Positions 36,000 through 47,280 of a stretch of 64,000 nt of DNA are shown in pieces (the stretch's first letter is position 1; each line of letters begins with the position of its first letter). The notes under the pieces are model-generated. The model made no database searches. It saw nothing but the letters and a program-made list of their open reading frames with translations, and was not told the DNA's origin. The stretch comes from Myrica gale (lineage: Eukaryota > Streptophyta > Magnoliopsida > Fagales > Myricaceae), in assembly GCA_963930655.1 (NCBI GenBank), contig OZ005606.1, positions 22,856,001 to 22,920,000 of the forward strand, written 5' to 3'. The position numbers were made by a program, and so were the translations under genes.

Positions 36000-37121
36000 C
36001 CAAACTTGGGGGAATTTGATGGTTGATAGGGTAGAAGTGTTACCGTTGGTTCTTTGAAATAGCCCCTTGAATCTAGGCTGTTGTCAAGAGGAGAGCCCAT
36101 GACAACACAAAAAACCAAAACCATCACAAAGAGGGAAAAAACAACTTAGGGTCCAAACCAAATGGAGGTGATCAGTATTGAAAGTTCAATCTCATAAGGT
36201 GATCTAATTATAATAGTTTGAGTACTATGAGTTGACACTGACCTCATCAATCAACAAAATAGGATTGTGCAAATGCACAGGCGGTAGCGCCACCGCATCC
36301 GCACCGATAACCGGCAAACCTTGATTACCGATGCCGGTGTCGGTGTGCATTTGCACATATTAGCAGTGATGTTACCAATGACGGTAATCGCCCGCTAATC
36401 TAGCAAACAACCGACACCATTTGTTTGTTTTTTTAATAATAAAATGGCTCTTTTTTATTATTTTTTTAAAATAAAAATAAAAGTAAAAGGCGTTGTTCTC
36501 CTAACAACCATGTTGCAATCGGGATTCAAAATGATTGTCTTGCCTCCCCCCCCCCCCTCCATGCGGCCACACCTCAATCCCCACGGTGCCCACTAACCAC
36601 TGCCCAGCTCCCTCTAGCCCTCCCCTGCCAGCACGCCGTCGCCGTCGGCCAGCTCCACCTTCACGTAGCCGAAATGTATACCTTCAAGACTTCCCACTTA
36701 TATAAACTACACTTCTTAGACTCTTAATTGCTAATGCTTTTTTTTCTTAGACTCTTAGTTAGTTAGTTGCTTATTTATCTTGTTTTATGATTTTATCTTC
36801 TTAGTTGCTTATTTTAGGTTCAGCGAGCCTTTTTTTTTTTGCAGCATGTATTATTGGAGCCCCTTAAATGGTCCATGAAGGCCCAACCAAAACAACCCCT
36901 TAATGGTCCAAAAAAGCTCAAGAAAAATAGCCCAAAACAAGAAAAAAAATGAAAAGCCTATTTCTACCGATCCAACAGTTACACAGTTTAAGCGGTTACC
37001 GTTACCGGTAACAGCGGCACCAACAATACCACTTATTGTGTTTTACTTGTGTCAAATGTGCGACAAAATTCTATGGTTGCGATTGTGTTCCTTTTTTGTT
37101 TGGGTGAATGATAAGTATATT
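36000..37121. other. upstream of MADS gene: repeat-derived sequence
   Basis: No gene is seen. At 36,258-36,440 and 36,985-37,025 there are inverted or repeated CCGGTxxCGG-like motifs resembling the CCGG-rich hAT elements elsewhere in the window, but I could not pair two ends. A C-run lies near 36,547-36,558. Confidence 0.4.
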
Positions 37122-37744
37122 TGTTGAAAGTGTAGTCCCACATTGCTTAGCAATGTGGGGTGTGTGAGTTTTTAGGCTTATAAATATAAGTCCCTTTGTA
37201 ATGTTTTAAACATGAGTGAGTTAACACAATTAATTCAATTGGGTATTCCCCTAATGGATGTCTCACTAATCAAGTATAAATTTTTTATTTCTAACATGGT
37301 ATCAGAGCAAGGTTCTCGGCTTTAGTCCGGTTACCTCCTAGCGACCATCCGGCTTAGTACCGGCAACTTTTCCGGCTCAGTACCGGCGACCATCCGGCTC
37401 AATACCGGCAATTTCCCGGCTCAATATCGGCTTTCTCCCGGCTCAGTACCGACATCCTCCCTGCGCAGTACCGGCGACTTCCCGGCTTAGTACCGGCAAT
37501 CTTTGTAATTATTTTTGTAACTCCAAACTCAAGATTAGTCGGTTTGTCCACCTTGAGTTTGCGGGGGAGTGTTGAAAGTGTAGTCCCACATTGCTTAGCA
37601 ATGTGGGGTGTGTGAGTTTTTAGGCTTATAAATATAAGTCCCTTTGTAATGTTTTAAACATAAGTGAGTTAACACAATTAATTCAATTGAGTATTCTCGT
37701 AATGATGTCTCACTTATCAAAGTTAAATATTTTTATTTCTAACA
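37122..37744 (+). mobile_element. TRIM-like short LTR element fossil
   Basis: Two 175-bp terminal repeats (37,122-37,296 and 37,570-37,744) begin TGTTGAAAG and end TTCTAACA. Directly after the first is TGGTATCAGAGC, a tRNA-iMet primer-site match, and before the second a purine tract GCGGGGGAG. The flanks ATATT and ATTTT are a near-match 5-bp duplication. The 273-bp interior is a minisatellite of a CCGGCTCAGTACCGGC-like unit and has no coding capacity, as usual for TRIMs. The repeats differ slightly, so it is moderately young. Confidence 0.85.
37318..37500. repeat. minisatellite of CCGGCTCAGTACCGGC-like units
   Basis: About eight imperfect copies, each roughly 20-26 bp, fill the interior of the TRIM-like element. 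The consensus is CCGGCTCAGTACCGGCGAC with small variations. Confidence 0.75.
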
Positions 37745-39798
37745 ATTTTCTCATAAAAAAAACGTGTCAAAGGGCAGAACCCACAAGCTTGCGTTTATTC
37801 CGGTCCTTAACATTGCAGACTACCTCATTGAAAACATCCACTAGCTTGCGTTTTTTATAACCTCTGATTTCGTTCTGTCCAAATTGCATAGACAGCAACT
37901 GAGAGAGAAAGCTTACATAGGCGAGAACGGAAAGAACGCAAGCTAGTTCTTTTTAGCTTGCACAGATGCCCAATAAAGGGTGTCCTTCCAGCCTCGAGGA
38001 TCACCGTATTATTTGTTTGTTTAGCTAAATTTTTGGGGTCCCAACAATTCGGACAAGCCAAACACAATTCTAAAATTTTTAACTTTTACACTTAGACACT
38101 CTACTTTTCACAAACTCCAATAAATCTCAATAAAGTAAATATTTCTAAAATTTCGAAAATATTTTCCAAAAATTTATATATATATATATATTGTGGGGAA
38201 ATTCACTTTATGGCTCCCAAAGTATGATGTCAGTGTTACTTTATGCAATCAAATCATCCAAATTGATCGATGTTATTATTTATACTATTTGTTATCATCC
38301 TATTAAGAATTTGGATCACCTGTTGTTATTCATGTACAACCATGGTTCCTTCTTGATGATACCAAAAATCACCGCTGACAGAAGTCGATCTGACTTGAAA
38401 AGGAACAAGAAGAGAGACGACGTCAGATCCGGAGACTCCGATGCCTAAGTTAGATCTCAAGAAAATTTAAATATGAGAAGAGCAATTTAAGCTTGAGAGA
38501 TGAAATTAAGCATGAGAGAATATGAAGATGAATATTTGCCTATTTATATGTGGAGGGATTAGAATCCTAAAAGGAGTTTTAATGATGTGAGCCTTAGAAC
38601 TATTTTAAATGGTTAAGAGGAAAAATATGGAGGGATAAATCACCATGTGTGCGGGCTAGGGCCTTAGGCATCTATAACTTTGGACGGATGGGCTAGTGTA
38701 TTTTAATAGACTGAGTGAGTCATATTATGGCCCATCGCTTCTTATAAAAAAGCAAAGAAAAATGTTACCATAAAGTTTCTTAAGTAAGGTATCCAACACA
38801 AAAGTTTCCTACATACATATTGGCCAGTACTGTATACATATGTGACCGTACATGTTGGACAGGGACTGAGCATAGGCTGACTAGTTAGTTGCCCAACTCC
38901 ACCAACTTACTATTTTATTAAATATTTAATAGTTCTTAATTTATGTTCAGTAGAAAAAATAAGTCAACCATTAAAACTTGAGAATGCAAAAAAAAAAATC
39001 ATAATTTAAAATTTCAAAAAGACCATTAAAACTTGTATCTTTAAATTTGAAAAGATAGACTTCTAACTTTTAAAATCTAAAAAATTATCTGTTTTTTAAC
39101 ATATCTCAACCATTTCTTCTTTTAGTTCTACTTTCACTCTTTTCTTTATGTCTAATAGAAAATAAGAATATAAATATTAAAAGCTAAAAAAGGAAAAACT
39201 GAAAAATTAATTGAACATAAAAAAATGAGCTCTGAATATAAAATTTGATAAGTAATTTTGCATAGGATAAAAACGTAAGAATAATAATTTTTAACTAAAA
39301 TTCATTAATATTTTATTACGTACAAGAGATTACCTCTTTTTATGAGTTTCTGCTGAGGCGCGCTCCCGTTATCTTATAGACGATGATCTTGGATATATAT
39401 ACCCAGAAGGACTCTTCCCCCCACGAATAACTCTTGTCTTCTATCTTTAGAAGCCACAAATTTTGTTCGTCAAATACGATGGCATTGGAAAGACAAAACT
39501 GATCAGTAGAGAAATATTATTATACACATGATTATGTTGGCTCTTCCGTAGATGACAATACAAATTAACCAAATTGTTGTATGAATGAGTCCATCTTCCA
39601 CCGCCTCACTAGCCGGCCAGCAGCTCTTGATCATATATATATGCTGCCTCAATTCATCAAGATTTTAATAACTATGAAATGAAGACAAATTGACGAGATT
39701 TTGATTCGTAGCTTGTACGTATTAGATTGCAGGAGGACAAAAGCTTTGGAAAGGAAGACTTTGTTTGCGCGGGGTTTGTCCCGGTCGTGCCAAGTTCC
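37745..39798. other. intergenic sequence without a supported gene
   Basis: AT-rich spacer. A (TA)n run lies at about 38,174-38,190, preceded by sequence (38,045-38,170) resembling the 'cacaaactccaa' MITE family seen at 6.9 kb. The open frames at 37,855-38,067 and 38,191-38,448 have no recognised domain. Confidence 0.4.
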
Positions 39799-40811
39799 AG
39801 AAGAAAAAGGTGAAAAATGAAGTGGGGAGATAAATAGTAACAAGAGACAAGAGATTTTAAGTGGTTCGGTCTAGAACACCTACATCCACTGTGAAAGCCC
39901 TATATGGCTGTATTTTGTATTATGAGTCCATACAGATTTATAGAGATAATACAAAACATAATAGGAGAATATCCTATATTTAAATTTGAATCTCTACATT
40001 TGAATTTGAATTTGAATCTTCATAACAATATCAAAAATTTGATATTGTGATAATCATAATATCATATCAAATCTTTAAGATTTGATTATGATATTATCTC
40101 TAACATCCTCCCTCAAACACAAGATGGAGAAATCTGAAATCTTGTGTTTGAAAAACGAGATCTGAAGGTGATTGGACCTTGAAGTCATAGATCCTTGCTC
40201 CCTTGCTGATCTTTGCTCCTTTGCTGAACATATATTTTTTTTTTGAATTTGATCGGACCTTGAAATCATATCATAGGCACACGACCTTGAATACAGGCTG
40301 AAAGTGATCGGACCTTGAAATCATAGGCACACGACCCTTGCCAAACATATCTCTGCTCTGTCTTTTTTCTCTCTTTCTTTCACTCACCTATTTTTTTTTT
40401 CTCTCAAACGGAGATTTGCTGTAAGTACAGCGACGGTGAAATTCACCAACTTTTAAGGATGCGGAATTTTGTTGCTCTGATACCAAGAAGAAAAAGGTGA
40501 AAAATGAAGTGGGGAGAGAAATAGTAACAAGAGACAAGAGATTTTAAGTAGTTCGGTCTAGAAGACCTACATCCACTGTGAAAGCCCTCTATGGCTGTAT
40601 TTTGTATTATGAGTCCATACAGATTACAATTGAAGAACTCTATTTATAGAGATAATACAAAGCATAATATGAGAATATCCTATATTTAAATTTGAATCTC
40701 TACATTTGAATTTGAATTTGAATCTTCGTAACAATATCAAAAATTTGATATTGTGATAATCATAATATCATATCAAATCTTTAAGATTTGATTATGATAT
40801 TATCTCTAATA
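39799..40811 (-). mobile_element. short non-autonomous LTR element fossil
   Basis: Two closely similar terminal repeats (39,799-40,105 and 40,486-40,811) are flanked by the 5-bp duplication GTTCC (39,794-39,798 and 40,812-40,816). On the minus strand a primer site TTGGTATCAGAGCAA follows the 5' repeat, and a purine tract (TTTGAGGGAGGA) precedes the 3' repeat. The 380-bp interior encodes nothing recognisable, so it depended on proteins from another element. The two repeats are similar enough to suggest a fairly young insertion. Confidence 0.85.
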
Positions 40812-41340
40812 GTTCCAACTCGAATTTGTTTTCTCTACTGCCTTCTGCACTTCTCCAGCTTGTTAATTATAGCCTTTTCATCTTCCTGGGGTTTAACTTG
40901 GGCGCAGATGGTTCAAACTTCAAACGGCCTTGAGAACCTCCTTGGGATCGATCCCTACAAACTACGTACGTACAAGGAACTTCCAGCAGGTTTGGATATA
41001 TATGGTCCGAAAGATCCAGCTACGTGCCAATACTTCTATTCTGTCTAATTTTTTCAGGACAAGTACTGCAGCATAGATATTAGATATGGCCTTCCCTAGC
41101 TAGTACATCTATTTTACATTCAACGCCAAATTATCGGATTGAGGGAAAGCCTGTAGCTTAGAGTAATATGGCTTTTGGAGTCGTCGAACAGTCCTCGTAT
41201 CCACTTTTATGTCGGTTTGCATGTACCTTCTTTTCCTGGCACGTGAGATATATAAGATGATTACAAAAAAAAAACAATCAGCAGAATTGGCAGAACAAGA
41301 ACAATTAATTACTATCCAGAAGTTGGAGAATGTTAATTGT

Positions 41341-42003
41341 AAGTGTTTTAATATTGGGGTAATTCCGTGTCAACTTTTAAATTCAAATTGAGTTGTATTT
41401 TAAGTTTAGTCAAAATGTTCAAGAGATTAAGAAGTTTTTCAAAGTTTAAAAGGATAACAACATCATCAAGATGAAGAGCTAAAAACAAAGAGCTCGTAAA
41501 GGAAATTGTCTGAAACTATTTCAAATTTTAGATTTTGAAATAGAACTCAACTAATTCTATAAATACATAGAGAAGAGATCGATCAAGAAAATTTCAGGTC
41601 ATTCCAAGCTTTATTCAAATTCAAGCCTACTCCCTATATAACGAAAATAACAATTCATATTTTCTCTAGTTATCTAGATTCAATCACCATTGAAACCAAT
41701 TTTCTTGTCAGAGTTCCCGGTGTTGAAGAATAAGGACGTTCTTGAAGAGTTCATAAGAAGAACATCAGAGAGCTGAGGGTTAACCGCATAAAGCGGGTAT
41801 AGGTTGAATTACTTAGATTATTACATCTAGTTAGTTAGGGTCAAGCAACTGGATGTTGCCCTTGTCTAAATCATCGTTGTAAGGTTTTATTTCTTAGTGA
41901 ATTTCTGGTGGCTGCTAGCCCGGAGTGATTTTTCCTTTGAAAGGTAAGTTCAAAGGTTTTCTACTTCATCAACAAAATCTTTGTCTCTTACACTCAACAA
42001 TTT
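41341..42003 (+). mobile_element. possible solo LTR fossil
   Basis: The stretch begins TGTTAATTGTAAG and ends CTTACACTCAACA, and its content has the feel of a retrotransposon LTR 3' half. No matching second repeat and no clear target duplication were found, so this is a weak call. Confidence 0.25.
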
Positions 42004-43017
42004 TAGGACTTCTTCTAAAATTGTTATTGAATTTTCAAATAGAGAGAAAGCATCTATTCTACCCCTATAGGTGTTAATAGTGTCTAAACAAGATTTTTCA
42101 GTAATAAATTTTGATTTCTCAAATAATAGCAGATGATTCTCAAAAAGCAGAAAAAAAAAATATCATAGTGCACCCTTTATCTATGAGCCAAAATAAAATT
42201 GATCAGTCTCTAAGTCTAATACAATCTGATTGCATGCGCTCCCTATCTTCTCAGCTAAATTAATGTATCTGCCGTCTGGTTCTCCGTTAAACTCTGACAT
42301 AAATTCATGTATTCTTGTCCATTAAAATATAATTTTACGGGTATTATGGTGATCATTCAAGAAAGTGGTTGGCTCACGTGTATCCTTTGTGTTTTGTCGA
42401 GTTCAACGGAAAATCAAATAGTAGGTGTATACATTGATTACTTGACAAAAATGAAGCGTAAATGGAATTAGACGTATCAACCGCATGCAATTTGATTTTA
42501 GTCCATAATTAAAGGGTGTACTATAAATATTACAAACTAACATAATTTTAAACACACGCTGACCACTACATGGAAAGATGAACATGATAGATATTAATAT
42601 AGCTAAAGTTACCGAACACTTTTCCATGCAGAAAAAAAAGGTTACCGAACACTTTTCCAAGAGAGCTTATATTCTATTTTCTTGGATGGAGAACAAGATA
42701 GCGCATGCTTCAGTACAGACAGGGCTGGGAGTGATGAAAATTTCATGAATGTCCTCAAGCGAGAGAGAGAAAAAAAAAACACCAAAAATAGCCCTAACAT
42801 TGGACCGATCAAAAAGGCCATAGGCCCACTAGCCCTAACATTGTAAGGTATACTTTGCTTGAAATTTGGTACTCTGAGCCCCTTCTCAAATCAGATTTGT
42901 AATTACAGTGGGCCCTTGTCCACAAACTATTAGGCCTAACTAGCTAGACTTCAATTAGCCCAAAATAGACATACCTAGAGTGTTCCAAACTCTGCGGCCC
43001 TTAAGTGCTTAATTATT
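42004..43017. other. intergenic, nothing recognised
   Basis: No gene or transposon end could be supported. Two short direct copies of GTTACCGAACACTTTTCCA (near 42,610 and 42,641) are the only local repeat noted. Confidence 0.4.
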
Positions 43018-44589
43018 TGGCTAAAACATAAGGCGTGTCCTTGGGGTTTAACTTTTTCTTGGAAATGCCTCTAGGGTAGGTTTTGTTGTCCCGCCATCCC
43101 TGAGATTTAATGCGATTCTCAGTCATGTCCTTTCATCCAACTTCCGTCCAAAAAGCTGACGTGTTTAACATCCTTCACGTCATCTCCACTAATAACTTAA
43201 CATGTGTCCATATTTGCATAATGTGCATGCCACGCCAACGAAGTCACCTGAAATGTCCATAATGCCCCTGCCACGTCATTGATAACTTTTCATAAAAGAC
43301 TAAAATAACCTCGTTCTAAAATACTCAAAACATCTCCTCATCGTTTATTTTCTCTCAAATCCCACGAACCCTAGCTCCCTTCTGTCGCAATGTCCTCACC
43401 AACTTCTTCAACCACAAACCCCAAATCCCACGAACCCTAGTTCCCTTCCCCCAAATCCCATGAACTTCTTGCCAGCAGATCTTGACATAGTCTCAATATC
43501 CAATTCAGTCCAAACCTTAATCGAGAACATAGTCGTACATTCTATATATTCGTTCTTCAAGAACTAGCAATATGGGTGCAATCATTATACATGAAAGAAT
43601 GGAAGCTACATGAATGAAAGAATTAACCAACGTTTTTACATCTAAAAGAATCTTGTTGATAAACCTTAAACTAAATCGATCAAATTTCGATCTGGTGTTT
43701 TCAATCGCAACGGGCACAAAAATCAAAGATGAAAGGCCAAGAATTTGCAAGGGAAACGACACAAAATTCTTTCAACTCCTCTCTTGAATTGTTTGGAATT
43801 TCAAGTTCTGGTGCCTCTTGATATCTTCCCCACAACACGTTCTTGGTCTGGTCATTTAGTCAGCAAGCCGACGGCCAATCTCAGCCTGTTGTGGCAAAAT
43901 TGACCAAACAAGCCATTGGCCTCTGTCAGTGTTCTATGTACAAATTGTTTCCTCAGCTTCCTCTTCTCGTTCTGGATGCAATTGACTAATTAACTTGTCT
44001 AAAGTGTTCATCATCCACTCCTGATGACATACTTTCCTTGCTTCTGCCACTGTCATCTGCACAATGAGACAAAAAGGGAAATTTGAATAGAAAGGCCGAA
44101 GAAAATGACAATAGGAGAGAGATAAGGAAAAGCTAAGAAAACTAACTATGGTTTTGGGTTTTGGCTGTGCGGCAATGGCAGATCTAAACTTGGGATTTGG
44201 GTTTCAGCTTACCTAGGGTTTAAGCAGCACAATTGGGGAGCAATTTGGTTCTTCGAAAAGTGAAGAGATGGGCGACGTTTAAGTGAAGTGGGTCCTTTAG
44301 TCAATTGCAAAATTTTATTAAATGACGTGGTAAAGGCATTATGGACATTTCAGGTGACTTCACTGGCATATCGTGCACATCAGGCATAGATGGAAACATG
44401 TTGAGTAATTAGTGCAGATGACGTGGAGGGTGTTTAACACGTAAGCAACTTCCATCAGTTTTTTGACGAAAGTTGGATGTAAGGCATGGCTGGAAATCGC
44501 ATTAAACCAAAGGCGGGACAACAAAACCTACTTGATGGGCATTTCCAGGAAAAATTTAAACCTCAGGGACACGCCTTATATTTTAGCCA
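43018..44589. mobile_element. Mutator-like element with about 280-bp inverted ends
   Basis: The left end (TGGCTAAAACATAAGGCGTG) and the reverse-complemented right end (TGGCTAAAATATAAGGCGTG) align over roughly 250-300 bp, including TTTTGTTGTCCCGCC and GTCACCTGAAATGTCCATAATGCC. The centre (about 43,330-44,270) is non-repetitive and leader-like, with AACCCTAG motifs, and carries a small ORF. There is no transposase. Long inverted ends with captured interior fit a Pack-MULE. A 9-bp target duplication was not evident. Confidence 0.8.
43934..44056 (-). CDS. 40-aa ORF inside the Mutator-like element (captured exon?)
   Basis: ATG at 44,056 follows a splice-acceptor-like TTGTGCAG and runs 40 codons to TAG at 43,934. 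The peptide starts MTVAEARKVCHQEWMMN and continues with a Glu-rich end (PEREEEAEE). It is helical and charged, with no family recognised. Position inside an element with long inverted ends and no transposase suggests host sequence captured by a Pack-MULE. Whether it is translated is unknown. Confidence 0.35.
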   Translation of the reverse strand: MTVAEARKVCHQEWMMNTLDKLISQLHPEREEEAEETICT

Positions 44590-47280
44590 CTTAGTAGCTG
44601 GGTATCCAAGCCTGCTGGTTCGTTCTGAAGAATTAATGGGCACAACCTAAATACACAGCATAGTATTTTAGAAAAAAAAAGACTAGCATAGTATTAGTAA
44701 ATTAGTGTAAAAAGCGTTTTTTTTTAAATATTCTCCTCATGTTGTGTATCTAAGAAGAAGATATCCATAAGATTTAAGACGCATAGTAAAATAAAGGCTT
44801 AATTGTATAGTAGGTCCCTGCGGTATGATCTTTTGACTAATTAGCCCCTTTAAGCAAAAATAAGTTCATCCATTATCGGAACGTTAACTCACTGACGTGT
44901 AATCGAATGGTAAATATACCTAAGAAAATATAAATAATATATCATAATTTCCGAATAACTTTTCTCTCAACTCTTTTTTTGTCTATTTTTATAGTAGGTT
45001 TAATTGAACAGTAATCCGTCTGGCACGACCCTACGACAAATTAGTAATACGTCTCCTTCAGCTAGTTGTCGGAAAGGTACGTTTTTTTCCAAACTTTTCT
45101 GGCAGTACTGGTATACGTCTCCTTCTGCTAGTTGTCGGAAAGATACGTTTTCAAACTTTTGTCGTATGCGTACGTGAGTTCCGCGGTGGCTGGTCAATAG
45201 TAGTCCTTTTTAATTTTTTATACGCAAATGGTCCGAAAGCACCGGGATACAATCATACAAACACGCAAAAATTACCTATAATTATAAATCAAAAAAGGAG
45301 TTAGATATTTTTCTTGATGGATACGGGGGACAAAGGACCGAAGGACGCGCGAGCTTCTTTCTAATTTTCTTGAGAATGGGAAAGGTAAGACACCGTGGGA
45401 ACCCAGGATTACGTCCAGGACCAGTTACCCTTAGCTGTATGCATCTGTGATCTCCTCATGGGTGTGCACCGAAATTTTTCGGATTCGAAGGCCATATCCC
45501 AAGTGCTCTAACATTCCAATGAATTGTTTCACTCTTCAGGTGCTAGTCCAAAGCTGTAGGAAAAAGAAAATATATTATTATACACAGAACCAACTGCAAT
45601 TTGAACATCAGTAACTAAAAAGAAAAAAAAGAAGGCATTATGAACATGATGCACAATATTTTTGACAATCAAAAAATATCCTTCTTGGTTATATTTGTTT
45701 GTGTTGCCCAAACCTCAAAGATATATATACAATGACAGTAAAAAAAATTGAAATACGAATTATCAAAATAATAATTGGATAGTTGGTTATACTTGGTTAT
45801 CAGAATTAACAACATCAATAAAGATTGACAACCAACATGTGCTTCTTGGTTATACGAATTTATCAAACGAATATGATTCATGAAGACCAAATCGGGCAAC
45901 AAGAAGAGAAATGAATTTCATACGTATTGAATAGGAAAATACAAATAGCTGAGAATAAAAACGGCAACCTCTTACCCAATAGCTGAGAATAAAAACCTTT
46001 GAGATTGCATCTTCAACAAATGATTCAACCTGTAAAGCAAAAAATCACAAGGGACCAGTTAATACTGGAAGTCAGACCTTGCGAAGGATTCAAGCTCTGT
46101 ATGGGGCACGAAGACCGGCGACAGGTGACGGCAAGGGGACTGGCGAGTTGCGGCGGCTGAGGGGGGGAGACTGGCGGCATAGACCTTAGAGAGTTAGGGT
46201 TAGGTTTCGAATGGGGGCTGGGAGAAACAAGAGTTGCGAATGAAAGAGGGGGTGAAATGCGAAGAAAGGGAGGGTAAGGGTTCTAAAAGTGAAACGCGCG
46301 TTTCATTAAAGAGAGGAATTTGGGTCGGGTCAAAAGATATCAGATTTCTTTCCGGATATCCGATTCTGATTCCGACCCGAATTCTAGTTTTTCTTCTATG
46401 TATTATCTGAATCCGAATCCAACCACATCCGATCCGGTCGGGTCGAATCTAGGTCAGGGAGTCATATCGAGGCATTTTTGCACAACCCTATCCGCAGCAA
46501 TACAAGCACAACCAAAAAACGAACCGGCCCCCCACGACACCAAAAATTAAGGAAAAACTTTTTAATTTAGCCTTGTTTTTCTTTTTCTTTTTTTACATTG
46601 GCCTCCACAAAAATAATGATATTTGTAATTTGGCCCTCCAAAATCCACTTGGTGCTTGCTTCGTCTCTGTTACAGGTCTCACGGCTAAAATGTGGTCTCG
46701 AAGTGCCATTATTAATTACTTTTATTATTATGGTTGCTGTCCAAACAAAAGCCATAGTTACATGTCATCATGTAGGCACTTATGGCGGGATTGGCTGTCG
46801 GATCTTTGTATCTGGCATATCGTTTGGCCTTTGGTTCGTTTAAGTTTTTTCCCTGACCCTCCGAGCATGCTCTTTGTTTGGACTGGTTGTTTTAATGCAA
46901 CCATGCATGAATATGGCGCAAGGCGGCCTTTAACAGAGTGTTTCTTGGGTATGCAGCTTACTTTACGTATGGTGCCTAGCGTAAAGGAGCAATCGTCCTG
47001 CCAAACGTGTAAGAAAATTCATCAACGCCATGCAAAGATCTACGGGAAGACGGCAGACGTCTATTAATATACCGTCGTGATGATCAGCAAAGCACAGCAT
47101 ATTACTCAAGAACATTATATTCCATTCTCTAGAGCTCATTTTCACAGCAAAATCTCCACAGAAAAATTCAGATAAAGGAAATATTTAAATTATGAGAGAC
47201 CCTACTACTGACAAAAAGCAAATCGAACTAGTACTATTCTTTACAATCATCTAGTCTTTTTCTTCGGATTTCTTGATAGT
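44590..47280. other. spacer with transposon scraps
   Basis: No gene is supported. A segment at 44,795-44,930 resembles the end of a Mutator-like element, with an AGTAGGTCCCTGCGG-type motif, but its partner end was not found. At 46,318-46,490 repeated (G)GGTCGGGTC and CCGATTC-like motifs suggest another decayed element. The 164-aa open frame at 46,573-47,067 shows no recognisable domain. Confidence 0.4.
45048..45164. repeat. two-copy tandem repeat, about 65 bp
   Basis: ACGTCTCCTTC(A/T)GCTAGTTGTC is repeated with a 65-bp spacing, followed in both copies by a GGAAAG(G/A)TACGTTTT block and then AAACTTTT. Confidence 0.75.

Noticed and set aside
36258-37025. Possible hAT element with CCGG-rich motifs upstream of the MADS gene.
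   Set aside because: Motifs resemble other hAT interiors, but no pair of inverted ends or 8-bp duplication could be established.
44795-45300. Possible further Mutator-like element (AGTAGGTCCCTGCGG motif).
   Set aside because: The matching sequence nearby is in direct, not inverted, orientation and no target duplication was found.
46573-47067. 164-aa frame on the plus strand.
   Set aside because: No recognisable domain and no promoter or splice context. It starts in a T-run and may be chance.
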